Shown piece after piece: positions 18,204 through 25,906 of a stretch of DNA of 64,000 nt (position 1 is its first letter; each line of letters starts with the position of its first letter). Below the pieces are notes generated by a model. The model ran no database searches, was not told where the DNA came from, and worked only from the letters and a program-made list of their open reading frames with translations. The stretch is from Microbacterium binotii (GTDB lineage: Bacteria > Actinomycetota > Actinomycetes > Actinomycetales > Microbacteriaceae): contig NZ_CP090347.1 of the NCBI RefSeq assembly GCF_021398715.1, positions 1,116,001-1,180,000 of the forward strand, read 5' to 3'. Both the position numbers and the translations under genes were made by a program.

Positions 18204-18884
18204 ATGAGCTGGGTCCTCGCGAACCTCGGGATGATCGCGGAGTTGGCTCTCGACCATCTGCGCCAGAGCCTCATCGCGATCGTCGTCGGGTTCGTCCTGT
18301 CGATCCCGCTGGGGTGGGTGGCGTGGCGGTATCGTCTGCTGCGCGGCTGGGTCATCACCGTCACAGGCCTGCTCTACACCATCCCGTCCCTCGCGCTGCT
18401 GATTCTGTTGCCGACGGCTCTCGGCTACCGCATCCCGACCGAGTTCAACCTCATCGTCGGACTCACGATCTACGCGATCGCGATCCTCACGCGCGCCGTG
18501 ACGGACGGCCTGGACTCGGTGGATGCGGGCATACGCCAGGCGGCCACGGCCATGGGCTACGGCGGCTTCCGGCGGTTCTTCGCCGTCGACCTCCCGTTGG
18601 CGGGGCCGGTGATCCTCGCGGGCCTGCGCGTCGCGGCGGTCTCGACGATCTCGCTCGCGACGGTCGGCATCCTCGTCGGCGTCACCAACCTCGGCTATCT
18701 CTTCACGAACGGACTGCAGCGCCGCATCCTCGAGGAGGTCTTCGCGGGTGTCGTCGCCGTCGTCATCCTGGCGCTCCTCATCGACCTCCTGCTGGTACTG
18801 CTCGGGCGCTTGCTGATGCCGTGGAGCCGCACCGTCCGCCCGACCCGTCGTCGTGTGGCCGCGCGAGCGGAGGCCGCGGCATGA
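18204..18884 (+). CDS. Osmoprotectant ABC transporter permease 1
   Basis: Membrane subunit of 226 residues with five to six predicted spans and the BPD-transport signature around QAATAMGYGGFRRFFAVDLPLAGP (EAA loop that contacts the ATPase). The start pattern MSWVLANLGMIAELALDHLRQSLIA is typical of OpuBB/YehW-type permeases. Its stop overlaps the ATG of the next permease gene (ATGA), showing tight coupling. Confidence 0.93.
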   Translation: MSWVLANLGMIAELALDHLRQSLIAIVVGFVLSIPLGWVAWRYRLLRGWVITVTGLLYTIPSLALLILLPTALGYRIPTEFNLIVGLTIYAIAILTRAVTDGLDSVDAGIRQAATAMGYGGFRRFFAVDLPLAGPVILAGLRVAAVSTISLATVGILVGVTNLGYLFTNGLQRRILEEVFAGVVAVVILALLIDLLLVLLGRLLMPWSRTVRPTRRRVAARAEAAA

Positions 18885-19603
18885 ACGTGTTCTGGGATGC
18901 GATCGTCTGGCTGTTCTCGCCCGAGCAGTACAGCGGTCCGAGCGCGCTGCAGGTGCTGCTGCTCCAGCAGCTCGGCTACACGGCGGTCGCCGTGGCGATC
19001 GCAGGGGTGATCGCGATTCCCGCGGGCCTCGCCATCGGCCACACCGGCCGCGGCCGCGAGATCGCGGTGGCCATCTCGGGCGCCGCCCGCGCTGTGCCGT
19101 CTTTCGGCCTGCTGGTGCTGCTGGTGCTGCTCATGGGCGTGCTGCACAAGCCGGAAGCGGCGGTCGTGACCTTCGTCGTCCTCGCCATCCCGGCGCTGCT
19201 CGCCGGCGCCTACACCGGGCTCGAGGCCATCGACCGGCGCGTCATCGACGCCGCCCGCGCGATGGGGATGACCGAGTGGCAGACCCTGTGGCGCGTGGAG
19301 ATTCCGCTCGGCCTCCCGCTGCTCGTCGGCGGCATCCGCTCGGCCGTCCTGCAGGTCGTCGCCACCGTGACGATCGCCGCCTACGTCGGCCTCGGCGGGC
19401 TCGGCCTGCCGATCATCCAGGGCATTCCTCTGCGGCGGATCGACCAGGTGCTGGGCGGGGCGATCGTCGTCGCCCTCCTCGCGCTCGTGCTCGATGCGCT
19501 GCTCGCCCTCGCCCAGCGTGCCGCCGTACCCGCCGGCATCCGTGTCCAGGCGTCGTCGCGCACGCCGCGGCGGCTGCGCTCCCGATCCGTGCAGGCCGTC
19601 TGA
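18881..19603 (+). CDS. Osmoprotectant ABC transporter permease 2
   Basis: Second membrane subunit, 240 residues, homologous to the first, so the channel is probably a heterodimer. The EAA loop is DAARAMGMTEWQTLWRVEIPLG, and several strongly hydrophobic spans are evident. It begins with ATG at 18881, overlapping the previous stop by 4 bp. A 40-bp gap with a good ribosome site separates it from the binding-protein gene. Confidence 0.93.
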   Translation: MNVFWDAIVWLFSPEQYSGPSALQVLLLQQLGYTAVAVAIAGVIAIPAGLAIGHTGRGREIAVAISGAARAVPSFGLLVLLVLLMGVLHKPEAAVVTFVVLAIPALLAGAYTGLEAIDRRVIDAARAMGMTEWQTLWRVEIPLGLPLLVGGIRSAVLQVVATVTIAAYVGLGGLGLPIIQGIPLRRIDQVLGGAIVVALLALVLDALLALAQRAAVPAGIRVQASSRTPRRLRSRSVQAV

Positions 19604-19643
19604 GCCTGCCGTACACGTCCCGAATCCACCAGGAAGGAACACC

Positions 19644-20558
19644 ATGTCCACAGCATTCCGTCGCCGCGTCGCCCTCGTCGGCGCCGTCGCGCTCACCTCG
19701 GCGCTGGCCCTCGCCGGCTGCGCGTCCTCTTCCGACCCGCTCTCGGACGGCGACCAGACGAAGGCGCCGTCCGACACGATCGTCGTCGGCTCGCAGGACT
19801 ACTACTCGAACGAGATCATCGCGGAGATCTACGCCCAGGCGCTCGAGGGCGCCGGCTTCACGGTGCAGCGCGACTTCACGATCGGTCAGCGCGACGCGTA
19901 CCTGCCCGAGCTCGAGAGCGGCGCCATCACGCTGTTCCCGGAGTACACCGGCAACCTGCTCCAGTTCTTCGAGCCGGACACGGAGGCGCGTTCGTCCGAC
20001 GACGTCTACGCCGCGCTCGAGGAGGCCCTGCCCGAGAACCTCACGGTGCTCGACCAGTCGACGGCGAGCGACCAGGACTCGTACACGGTCACAGAGGCGT
20101 TCGCCGAGCAGTGGGGCCTCGAGACCATCGCCGACCTCTCGAAGGTCACCGAGCCGCTGACCCTGGGCGGCCCGCCCGAGCTCGCCGACCGTCCGTACGG
20201 ACCCACCGGTCTCAAGAGCACCTACGGCATCGACGTGACCTTCCAGGCGACCGGCGCGACCACGGTCGAAGACCTCGTGGCCGGCACCGTGAACGTCGCC
20301 AACGTGTTCACGGCCGACCCGCAGATCCAGACCCAGAAGCTGAAGGTCCTGGAAGACCCGAAGTCGCTGTTCCTCGCGTCGAACGTCGTTCCGCTCGTCA
20401 ACAAGGACGTCGCCGGCGACATCGCCGACGTCATCAACAAGGTGAGCGCCGCGCTGACGCCTGAGGGCCTCGTCGCGCTGAACGTCGAGAGCACGGTCGA
20501 CAAGGCCTCCTCCGCCGACATCGCAAAGAAGTGGCTGGCGGACAACGGCCTGAGCTGA
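19644..20558 (+). CDS. Osmoprotectant-binding lipoprotein (OpuBC/OsmF-like)
   Basis: Substrate-binding lipoprotein of 304 residues (OpuAC family). The signal peptide ends in ALALAGC with the lipidated Cys at 26. The mature part begins TIVVGSQDYYSNEIIAEIY and contains FPEYTGNLLQFF, the hallmark of choline/glycine-betaine/carnitine binding proteins in which aromatic residues hold the quaternary amine. The ATG at 19644 follows AAGGAA. As last gene of the operon it is followed by a strong hairpin. The ligand is inferred from family only. Confidence 0.94.
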   Translation: MSTAFRRRVALVGAVALTSALALAGCASSSDPLSDGDQTKAPSDTIVVGSQDYYSNEIIAEIYAQALEGAGFTVQRDFTIGQRDAYLPELESGAITLFPEYTGNLLQFFEPDTEARSSDDVYAALEEALPENLTVLDQSTASDQDSYTVTEAFAEQWGLETIADLSKVTEPLTLGGPPELADRPYGPTGLKSTYGIDVTFQATGATTVEDLVAGTVNVANVFTADPQIQTQKLKVLEDPKSLFLASNVVPLVNKDVAGDIADVINKVSAALTPEGLVALNVESTVDKASSADIAKKWLADNGLS

Positions 20559-20571
20559 CCGCCTCCATCAG

Positions 20572-20610
20572 CGAAGGGACCTCGGCGTGCACCGCGCCGG
20601 GGTCCCTTCG
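20572..20610 (+). terminator. Terminator of the osmoprotectant operon
   Basis: CGAAGGGACC pairs perfectly with GGTCCCTTCG, and the inner bases extend the stem, giving about 15 bp around a short loop. It lies 13 bp after the stop of the binding-protein gene. The T-run is weak (TTCGTCGT). Confidence 0.7.
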
Positions 20611-20701
20611 TCGTGGGACCTTCGCCCCTGCTGCGTCCGGATGCGCGCGCCTAGCGTCGAAGACACAGGGCGCCGAGGGGATCGGCGCGGAAGGGCTCAT
20701 C

Positions 20702-21694
20702 ATGCAACGCGCACTCGTCGTCGGCGGCACTGGCCTCCTCGGCTACCACACCACGCAGGAGCTCCTGCGTCGCGGCTATCGGGTCGCGACCCTCGCGCTT
20801 CCCGCGACCGATGCTCCGGAGCTTCCGGTCGAGGTCGATGCCCACTGGGGCGACCTGAACCTGATGACCGACGGCGAGCTGGCCGACCTGCTGACCGGCA
20901 CGGATGCGGTGTTCTTCGCGATGGGCGCCGATGAGCGCACGCTCCCGCCCGCCCCCGCATCCCGCTTCTACTACGAGGCCAACGTCGTCCCGACGCAGCG
21001 CCTCGCACGCCTCGCGCGCGCGGCCGGTGTCGGGCGCTTCATCGTCTTCGGCTCCGACACCGCCGAGTGGGGCGAGCGCTGGCCCGAGCTCGGGTTCCGC
21101 ACCCGCAACGCCTACCCGCGCTCCCGTTACGCGCAGGAGGAGGTCGCGGTGCTCGAGGGCGACGGCGCGATGGATGTCATGGTGCTGCGCCTGCCGTACA
21201 TCTTTGGCGTCGTGGCCGGGCAGCGCCCCCGCTGGCAGGCCGTGCTGGATGCGGTCGCATCCAGCGCCGGTCCGATCCCGGTGCTGGGCGGGTCCACATC
21301 CGCGGTCACCGTGCGCCAGGTCGCGCAGGCCGCCGTCGGAGCGATGGAGCGGGGCACGCACGGCAGCCGGTACACCCTGAGCGCCTACGAGCTCAGCCAC
21401 TCCCAGTTCCTCGAACTGTGCTGCGAGGCGGTCGGGCGCGACCCGCACGACGTCGCCGTGGTGCCGCTCGGCGACCTGCTTCCCACCTCCGAGGCCCGCG
21501 AGGCCGAGGTGCAGGCGGTCGGTCGCGAGTTCGGTCTGCACCCCGCAGACACGGCACTCTTGGGTGAGAAGCGCGCGGTGGGGGATGTGGCAGACACGAT
21601 CGCCCTCGACGTCGAACCCGACGATGTCCTGGGCGAGATCCGCGCCTGCCTCGCCTGGTGCGTCGAGCATCCGCGCGAGACCGTCCCGGCCTGA
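20702..21694 (+). CDS. NAD-dependent epimerase/dehydratase family protein
   Basis: Extended-SDR-type protein of 330 residues. The Rossmann motif GGTGLLGYHT lies at residues 9-18, with an acidic residue after the second strand for NAD(P). The catalytic Tyr/Lys pair is not in the canonical YxxxK form: the corresponding segment reads NAYPRSRYAQEEVAV, where YxxxR replaces it. Function is therefore uncertain (nucleotide-sugar enzyme or atypical reductase). The ATG at 20702 has no strong ribosome site. It stands alone between the osmoprotectant operon and the convergent ABC-F gene. Confidence 0.8.
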   Translation: MQRALVVGGTGLLGYHTTQELLRRGYRVATLALPATDAPELPVEVDAHWGDLNLMTDGELADLLTGTDAVFFAMGADERTLPPAPASRFYYEANVVPTQRLARLARAAGVGRFIVFGSDTAEWGERWPELGFRTRNAYPRSRYAQEEVAVLEGDGAMDVMVLRLPYIFGVVAGQRPRWQAVLDAVASSAGPIPVLGGSTSAVTVRQVAQAAVGAMERGTHGSRYTLSAYELSHSQFLELCCEAVGRDPHDVAVVPLGDLLPTSEAREAEVQAVGREFGLHPADTALLGEKRAVGDVADTIALDVEPDDVLGEIRACLAWCVEHPRETVPA

Positions 21695-21713
21695 CGAACC
21701 TTCGGCGGGGCGC

Positions 21714-23513
21714 TCAGTCGTCGAGCGCCTCGCCGAGTTCCAGCCAGCGCTCTTCGAGGCCGGCGACCTCGGCGACGTACCCGTCACGGGTGCGCTGCAG
21801 CTCGAGGAGCCGGTCGTAGTCGTCGTGGGCGTCGGCGAACCGGGCGTCCAGCGCGGCGATCTCGGTCTGCAGCTTCGCGAGGCGCCGGTCGATCGCCGAC
21901 AGCTCCTTCTCGGCGGCGCGACGCTCGGCACCCGCGAGCGCGGGGGATGCGGCCGCCGCATCCGCCGGCTTCTGGCGCTCCGCTCCGGTGTTCGCCGGCT
22001 GTGCGGCACGCAGGCGCAGATACTCGTCGACGCCGCCGGGCAGGTGCCGGAGTCGGCCGTCGAGGATCGCGTACTGCTGGTCGGTGACGCGCTCGAGGAA
22101 GTACCGGTCGTGCGAGACGACGACGAGGGTACCCGGCCACGAGTCGAGCAGATCCTCCATCGCCGCGAGCATGTCGGTGTCGAGGTCGTTGGTCGGCTCA
22201 TCGAGGATCAGCACGTTGGGCTGTGAGAGCAGGACGAGAAGCAGCTGCAGGCGCCGCTTCTGGCCCCCCGACAGGTCCTTGACCGGTGTCGAGAGCTGCG
22301 CGCTGGAGAATCCGAGGCGTTCGAGCAGCTGACCGGGGGTGAGCTCCTGCGCCTTCGACCCCGCCCCGAACGAGTAGGTCGTGCGAAGACCTGCGAGCAC
22401 GACGCGCACGGGGGAGTCGAGATGCTCGTCGAGCTCGTCCATGCGCTGCGAGAGCGTCGCGACCTGCACGGTCTTGCCGCGCTTCACGCGCCCCGCGGTC
22501 GGTGCGATCTCGCCCGAGACGAGCCCCAGCAGCGTGGACTTGCCGGCGCCGTTCACCCCGAGGATGCCGGTGCGCTCGCCGGGGGCGATGCGCCACTCCA
22601 CCTCGTGCAGCACTTCGCGGTCGTCGTAGGAGACGGAGGCGTCGAGCAGGTCCACGACGTCTTTGCCGAGTCGGGCGACGGCGAGGGAACGCAGCGACAC
22701 GCTGTCGCGGATCTCGGGGACATCGGCGATGAGCTCGTTCGCCGCATCGATGCGGAACTTCGGCTTCGACGTGCGTGCGGGCGCGCCGCGGCGCAGCCAC
22801 GCCAGCTCCTTGCGGGCCAGGTTCTGCCGCTTCGACTCGATGGCCGCAGCCTGGCGGTCGCGCTCGACGCGCTGCAGGATGTACGCGGCGTAGCCGCCTT
22901 CGAAGGGCTCGACGATGCGGTCGTGCACCTCCCAGGTCACGGTGCAGACCTCGTCGAGGAACCACCGGTCGTGTGTGACCACGAGCAGGCCGCCGGCGGT
23001 GGCGGGCCATCTCTTCTTCAGGTGCGCGGCGAGCCAGCTGATCGCCTCCACGTCGAGGTGGTTGGTGGGCTCGTCGAGGGCGATGACGTCCCAGTCGCCG
23101 GCGAGGAGTGCCGCGAGCGCCACGCGGCGCCGCTGGCCACCGGAGAGGGTGGCGACATCCGCATCCCAGTCGAGGTCGCCGAGGAGTCCCGCGATGACGT
23201 CGCGGGCGCGGGCGTCGCCCGCCCACTCGTGCTCGGGGCGGTCGCCGACGACGCTCTCGCCGATCGAGCGTCCGTCGACGAGGGTGTCGGCCTGATCCAG
23301 CACGCCGATCCGCACGCCGCCGCGGACGGTGACCCGTCCGCTGTCGGGTTCGGTGCGTCCGGCGAGCATTCCGAGAAGGGTGGACTTGCCGTCGCCGTTG
23401 CGGCCGACGATGCCGATGCGGTCGCCCTCGTTCACACCGAGCGAGACGGAATCGAAGACGACCTTCGTCGGGTATTCGAGGTGGAGGGCTTCGCCGCCGA
23501 GTAGATGAGCCAT
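21714..23513 (-). CDS. ABC-F family ATPase, Uup-type
   Basis: Soluble twin-ATPase protein of 599 residues that acts on ribosomes rather than in membranes. Two complete cassettes are present: Walker A GRNGDGKST and GVNGAGKST, signatures LSGGQRRR and LSGGQKRR, and Walker B ALDEPTNHLD and ILDEPTNDLD. The linker region (about 215-265) is the charged P-site tRNA-interacting motif. The C-terminal 60 residues form a coiled coil (ELSAIDRRLAKLQTEIAAL onward), which marks the Uup branch. The ATG is at 23513. The gene lies at the position where actinobacteria commonly carry an ABC-F gene after ispE. Confidence 0.93.
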   Translation of the reverse strand: MAHLLGGEALHLEYPTKVVFDSVSLGVNEGDRIGIVGRNGDGKSTLLGMLAGRTEPDSGRVTVRGGVRIGVLDQADTLVDGRSIGESVVGDRPEHEWAGDARARDVIAGLLGDLDWDADVATLSGGQRRRVALAALLAGDWDVIALDEPTNHLDVEAISWLAAHLKKRWPATAGGLLVVTHDRWFLDEVCTVTWEVHDRIVEPFEGGYAAYILQRVERDRQAAAIESKRQNLARKELAWLRRGAPARTSKPKFRIDAANELIADVPEIRDSVSLRSLAVARLGKDVVDLLDASVSYDDREVLHEVEWRIAPGERTGILGVNGAGKSTLLGLVSGEIAPTAGRVKRGKTVQVATLSQRMDELDEHLDSPVRVVLAGLRTTYSFGAGSKAQELTPGQLLERLGFSSAQLSTPVKDLSGGQKRRLQLLLVLLSQPNVLILDEPTNDLDTDMLAAMEDLLDSWPGTLVVVSHDRYFLERVTDQQYAILDGRLRHLPGGVDEYLRLRAAQPANTGAERQKPADAAAASPALAGAERRAAEKELSAIDRRLAKLQTEIAALDARFADAHDDYDRLLELQRTRDGYVAEVAGLEERWLELGEALDD

Positions 23514-23522
23514 GTTGCTTCC

Positions 23523-23528
23523 AGGCTA
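23523..23528 (-). promoter_or_regulatory. Candidate -10 element of the ABC-F gene
   Basis: On the minus strand TAGCCT lies nine bases before the ATG at 23513, leaving a leader of only a few bases. Confidence 0.4.
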
Positions 23529-23559
23529 GATGACCGCCTCGCGCGCCCGGTGCGGTTGC

Positions 23560-23565
23560 TACGCT
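23560..23565 (+). promoter_or_regulatory. Candidate -10 element of the SDR gene
   Basis: TACGCT lies about 75 bp before the ATG at 23641, giving a leader of roughly 70 bases that ends in an AAAGGG ribosome site. Confidence 0.35.
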
Positions 23566-23640
23566 CGCAGCATGCAATGCCGGTGACCCGCCTTCTTCTC
23601 CCGTCAACGCGCGCTCGCGCGCCTCGGAAAGGGTTCACCC

Positions 23641-24510
23641 ATGCACGCAGATCTTCCCCTGAGCGGCCGGACCGCTCTCATCACCGGCGTCTCGCGCCGT
23701 CGCGGCATCGGCTACGCCGTCGCCCGCGCACTCGCCGCACGCGGCGCGCACCTCGTCATCCAGCACCATCGTCCGCACGACGCCGACCAGCCGTGGGGAG
23801 CCGACGATCTCGACGCCGTCCGCGCCGGCATCCGTTCCGAGCTCGCGCCCGGAGCGGTGCTGACCGACATCGGCGCCGATCTCGCCGACGAAGGGGCCAT
23901 CGGTCGGGTGATGGATGCGGCCGCCGCCGCGACCGGCGCCGTGGACATCCTCGTCTGCAATCACGCCAAGAGCGGCGACGACGGCAGCATCCTCGACATG
24001 ACGCCCGCGCGTCTCGACGCCTTCTGGCAGGTGAACGCGCGCTCGACGTTGCTGCTGACGGCGGAGTTCGCCCGCCGAAAGGCTCCGAGTCGGGACGAGC
24101 AGCGGCGCCCGGGCGAGCGTGTGAGCGGCGCGAAGCCGTACGCTGCGCCGCAGGGTCACGTCATCTGGATGACCTCCGGTCAGATCCACGGGCCCATGCG
24201 GGGAGAGATCGCCTACGCGACGAGCAAGGCCGCGCTCGCCGGCATCACCGCATCGGTCGCCGCGGAGCTGCTGGAGCTGGGCATCGTGCTCAACACGGTG
24301 AACCCTGGTCCGGTGAACACCGGCTACATGGACGCCGAGACCGCGGACCGTCCGCTGGACGGCGTCGAGGAGTACCTCCGGACGACCCCGTTCGGACGCT
24401 TCGGTCGACCCGAGGACGCGGCGGAACTGATCGCCTGGCTGACCAGCGCCGCGGGCAGCTGGGTGGTGGGGCAGGTGCTCACCGGTGACGGCGGGTTCTC
24501 TCTGGGATGA
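23641..24510 (+). CDS. SDR family oxidoreductase
   Basis: Classical short-chain dehydrogenase of 289 residues. The cofactor motif is TGVSRRRGIG (15-24), an unusually basic version that favours NADPH. The active site is S179, Y192 and K196 (YATSK), and the C-terminal NPGPVNTGYM loop follows. The usual NNAG segment reads CNHAKSG. A 25-residue insert rich in Arg/Pro (about 146-170) precedes the catalytic Ser strand. It resembles FabG-like enzymes of unknown substrate. The ATG at 23641 has an AAAGGG site. Confidence 0.87.
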   Translation: MHADLPLSGRTALITGVSRRRGIGYAVARALAARGAHLVIQHHRPHDADQPWGADDLDAVRAGIRSELAPGAVLTDIGADLADEGAIGRVMDAAAAATGAVDILVCNHAKSGDDGSILDMTPARLDAFWQVNARSTLLLTAEFARRKAPSRDEQRRPGERVSGAKPYAAPQGHVIWMTSGQIHGPMRGEIAYATSKAALAGITASVAAELLELGIVLNTVNPGPVNTGYMDAETADRPLDGVEEYLRTTPFGRFGRPEDAAELIAWLTSAAGSWVVGQVLTGDGGFSLG

Positions 24511-24520
24511 GCGGCACCGC

Positions 24521-25045
24521 TCAGTGCAGAAGGAACTCCAGCATCACGACCAGCAGGCCCAACAGCGCTGTGCCGAGTGCGCCGAGCAGCCGCACCCAGA
24601 GCTTCGCGCCGGTGCGGGCGTAGGCCGAGAAACCGAGGACGGCGAGCATCGCGAGGGCCGTCCAGATCGCCGCATCCTGGACGTCGCCCGCATCCGTCGT
24701 GAAGAACGCCGTGATGATCATGGCGATCGTCGACGGGGCGCACGCGTAGATCATGCCGAGGGAATGGACGAAGGCGAGCCGTGTCGCCGCCCCGAGGCCG
24801 TGGCGGCCGTGGTCCGACAGCGTGTGCGCGAACACGTGAGCGAGGTAGAAGACGATGAGGCTGCTGATCGCGATCGCGAGCATCTCGCTGACGGGGGCCT
24901 CCTCGTCGGCGATCAGCACGACCGTCGTGTAGACGATGAGGCCGTAGATGGCGACCGGTGTGCGGAAGCGGTTGTCGAACCAGCGCTGCAGCCTGCTGTG
25001 CCCGGCCGCATCCGGAACGGGAGTGATGGCGGTGTCTTCGCTCAT
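24521..25045 (-). CDS. Membrane protein of unknown function, cotranscribed with MarR-type regulator
   Basis: 174 residues with five predicted membrane spans (around 30-48, 54-78, 90-117, 125-146 and 150-173) and a polar N-terminus. No enzyme motif is recognised. HVFAHTLSDHGRHG between spans 2 and 3 carries several His and might bind metal or lie in the membrane interface. Its ATG overlaps the stop of the MarR-type gene by 4 bp (ATGA), so it is translated from the same message and may be the regulator's target. I cannot assign a function. Confidence 0.8.
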   Translation of the reverse strand: MSEDTAITPVPDAAGHSRLQRWFDNRFRTPVAIYGLIVYTTVVLIADEEAPVSEMLAIAISSLIVFYLAHVFAHTLSDHGRHGLGAATRLAFVHSLGMIYACAPSTIAMIITAFFTTDAGDVQDAAIWTALAMLAVLGFSAYARTGAKLWVRLLGALGTALLGLLVVMLEFLLH

Positions 25046-25539
25046 GTGTCGAATCCCAGGGAGAGTTTGCGCAGCAGGGCGGCGAGGCGGTCGCGGTCGC
25101 CGCGGGAGAGTCGCTGCAGCAGCAGGGCCTCCGCATCGACCAGGCGGGTGATGGCGGCGTCGACGCGGGTGCGGCCCTCGTCGGTGAGGATCACGTGCAC
25201 GCTGCGGCCGTCGGCGGGATCCGCCTCGCGGCGCACGAGTCGACGTCCGACGAGTCGGTCGATGCGGTTGGTCATGGTGCCGCTGGAGACGAGCGTCTGC
25301 TGCAGCAGCTGCTTCGGGCTGAGCTGGTACGGCTCCCCGGAACGCCGCAGGGCCGAGAGGACATCCCACTCCCAGGGCTCCAGATCGCTGCGACGGAACG
25401 CTTCCCGCCGGGCGCGGTCGAGGTGCCGCGAAAGGCGGTCGACACGGGAGAGCACCTCGAGCGGCGAGAAATCGAGGTCAGGGCGCTGGGTCATCCACGA
25501 TCCGACGATGCGGTCGACCTCGTCGCTCTCTGTGGCCAT
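25042..25539 (-). CDS. MarR-family transcriptional regulator
   Basis: Winged-helix dimeric regulator of 165 residues. The recognition region runs through LSPKQLLQQTLVSSGTMTNRIDRLVGRRLVRR (about 72-104), and the wing is DPADGRSVHVILTDEGR. Dimerisation helices flank it at both ends. The ATG at 25539 is preceded on the minus strand by CATAAT with a six-base gap and no ribosome site, so the message may be leaderless. It is the first gene of a two-gene operon with the membrane protein, the usual arrangement of MarR-type genes with their transporter or sensor target. The ligand is unknown. Confidence 0.9.
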   Translation of the reverse strand: MATESDEVDRIVGSWMTQRPDLDFSPLEVLSRVDRLSRHLDRARREAFRRSDLEPWEWDVLSALRRSGEPYQLSPKQLLQQTLVSSGTMTNRIDRLVGRRLVRREADPADGRSVHVILTDEGRTRVDAAITRLVDAEALLLQRLSRGDRDRLAALLRKLSLGFDT

Positions 25540-25603
25540 GAGGACATTATGGCGACCGGCGCCCTCGGGCGCGCACCCGCCCGCACCGCCATCCCACATC
25601 CTC

Positions 25604-25678
25604 CCCGCGAGACTGCATTTCGAGCACGAGATCACTGTCATTACCCGTGATCTCGTGCAGAAGATGCAGTCTCGCGGG
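25604..25678. repeat. 75-bp palindromic element
   Basis: CCCGCGAGACTGCAT pairs with ATGCAGTCTCGCGGG and, inside it, GCACGAGATCAC pairs with GTGATCTCGTGC, around an 11-base loop with one 5-base internal bulge. It differs in sequence from the 63-bp palindromes. It lies between the divergently oriented MarR-type gene and tRNA-Gln. Single copy in this window. Confidence 0.8.
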
Positions 25679-25719
25679 AAGCGGGCTGCCCGGACGGCGG
25701 CGGATCCGGATCCGGATGC

Positions 25720-25748
25720 GGGGGGGGGGGGGGGGGGGGGGGGGGGGG
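25720..25748 (+). repeat. Poly-G tract, 29 consecutive G
   Basis: Uninterrupted run of 29 G, flanked on both sides by GGATCCGGATGCGG-like words. It is non-coding, between the MarR-type gene and tRNA-Gln, about 85 bp upstream of the tRNA. The count is as printed; runs of this length are prone to sequencing and assembly error. Confidence 0.9.
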
Positions 25749-25815
25749 ATCCGGATGCGGTGAGGTCGAGAGTGGATGCGGGCGCGTCGGGCGGCAGGTG
25801 GCAGACTGGGGGAGC

Positions 25816-25833
25816 CCGCCCGAGAGCGGGCGG
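25816..25833 (+). other. Leader hairpin abutting tRNA-Gln
   Basis: CCGCCCG, a 4-base AGAG loop and CGGGCGG form a perfect 7-bp hairpin that ends at the base before the tRNA. CAGACT at 25802-25807 is a possible -10 element, which would start the transcript at this hairpin. RNase P would remove it. Confidence 0.45.
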
Positions 25834-25905
25834 TCCGCCGTGGTGTAATGGCAGCACGACAGCCTTTGGAGCTGTGAGGTCTAGGTTCGAGTCCTGGCGG
25901 CGGAG
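25834..25905 (+). tRNA. tRNA-Gln (UUG)
   Basis: 72-nt cloverleaf. The acceptor stem TCCGCCG pairs with CGGCGGA (25898-25904), the discriminator is G at 25905, and the anticodon stem ACAGC/GCTGT encloses loop CTTTGGA with anticodon TTG. The T-arm carries GGTTCGAGTCC. CCA is not encoded. The glmU start codon begins only two bases after the discriminator, so 3' processing of the tRNA would create the 5' end of the glmU message. Confidence 0.95.
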
Positions 25906-25906
25906 C

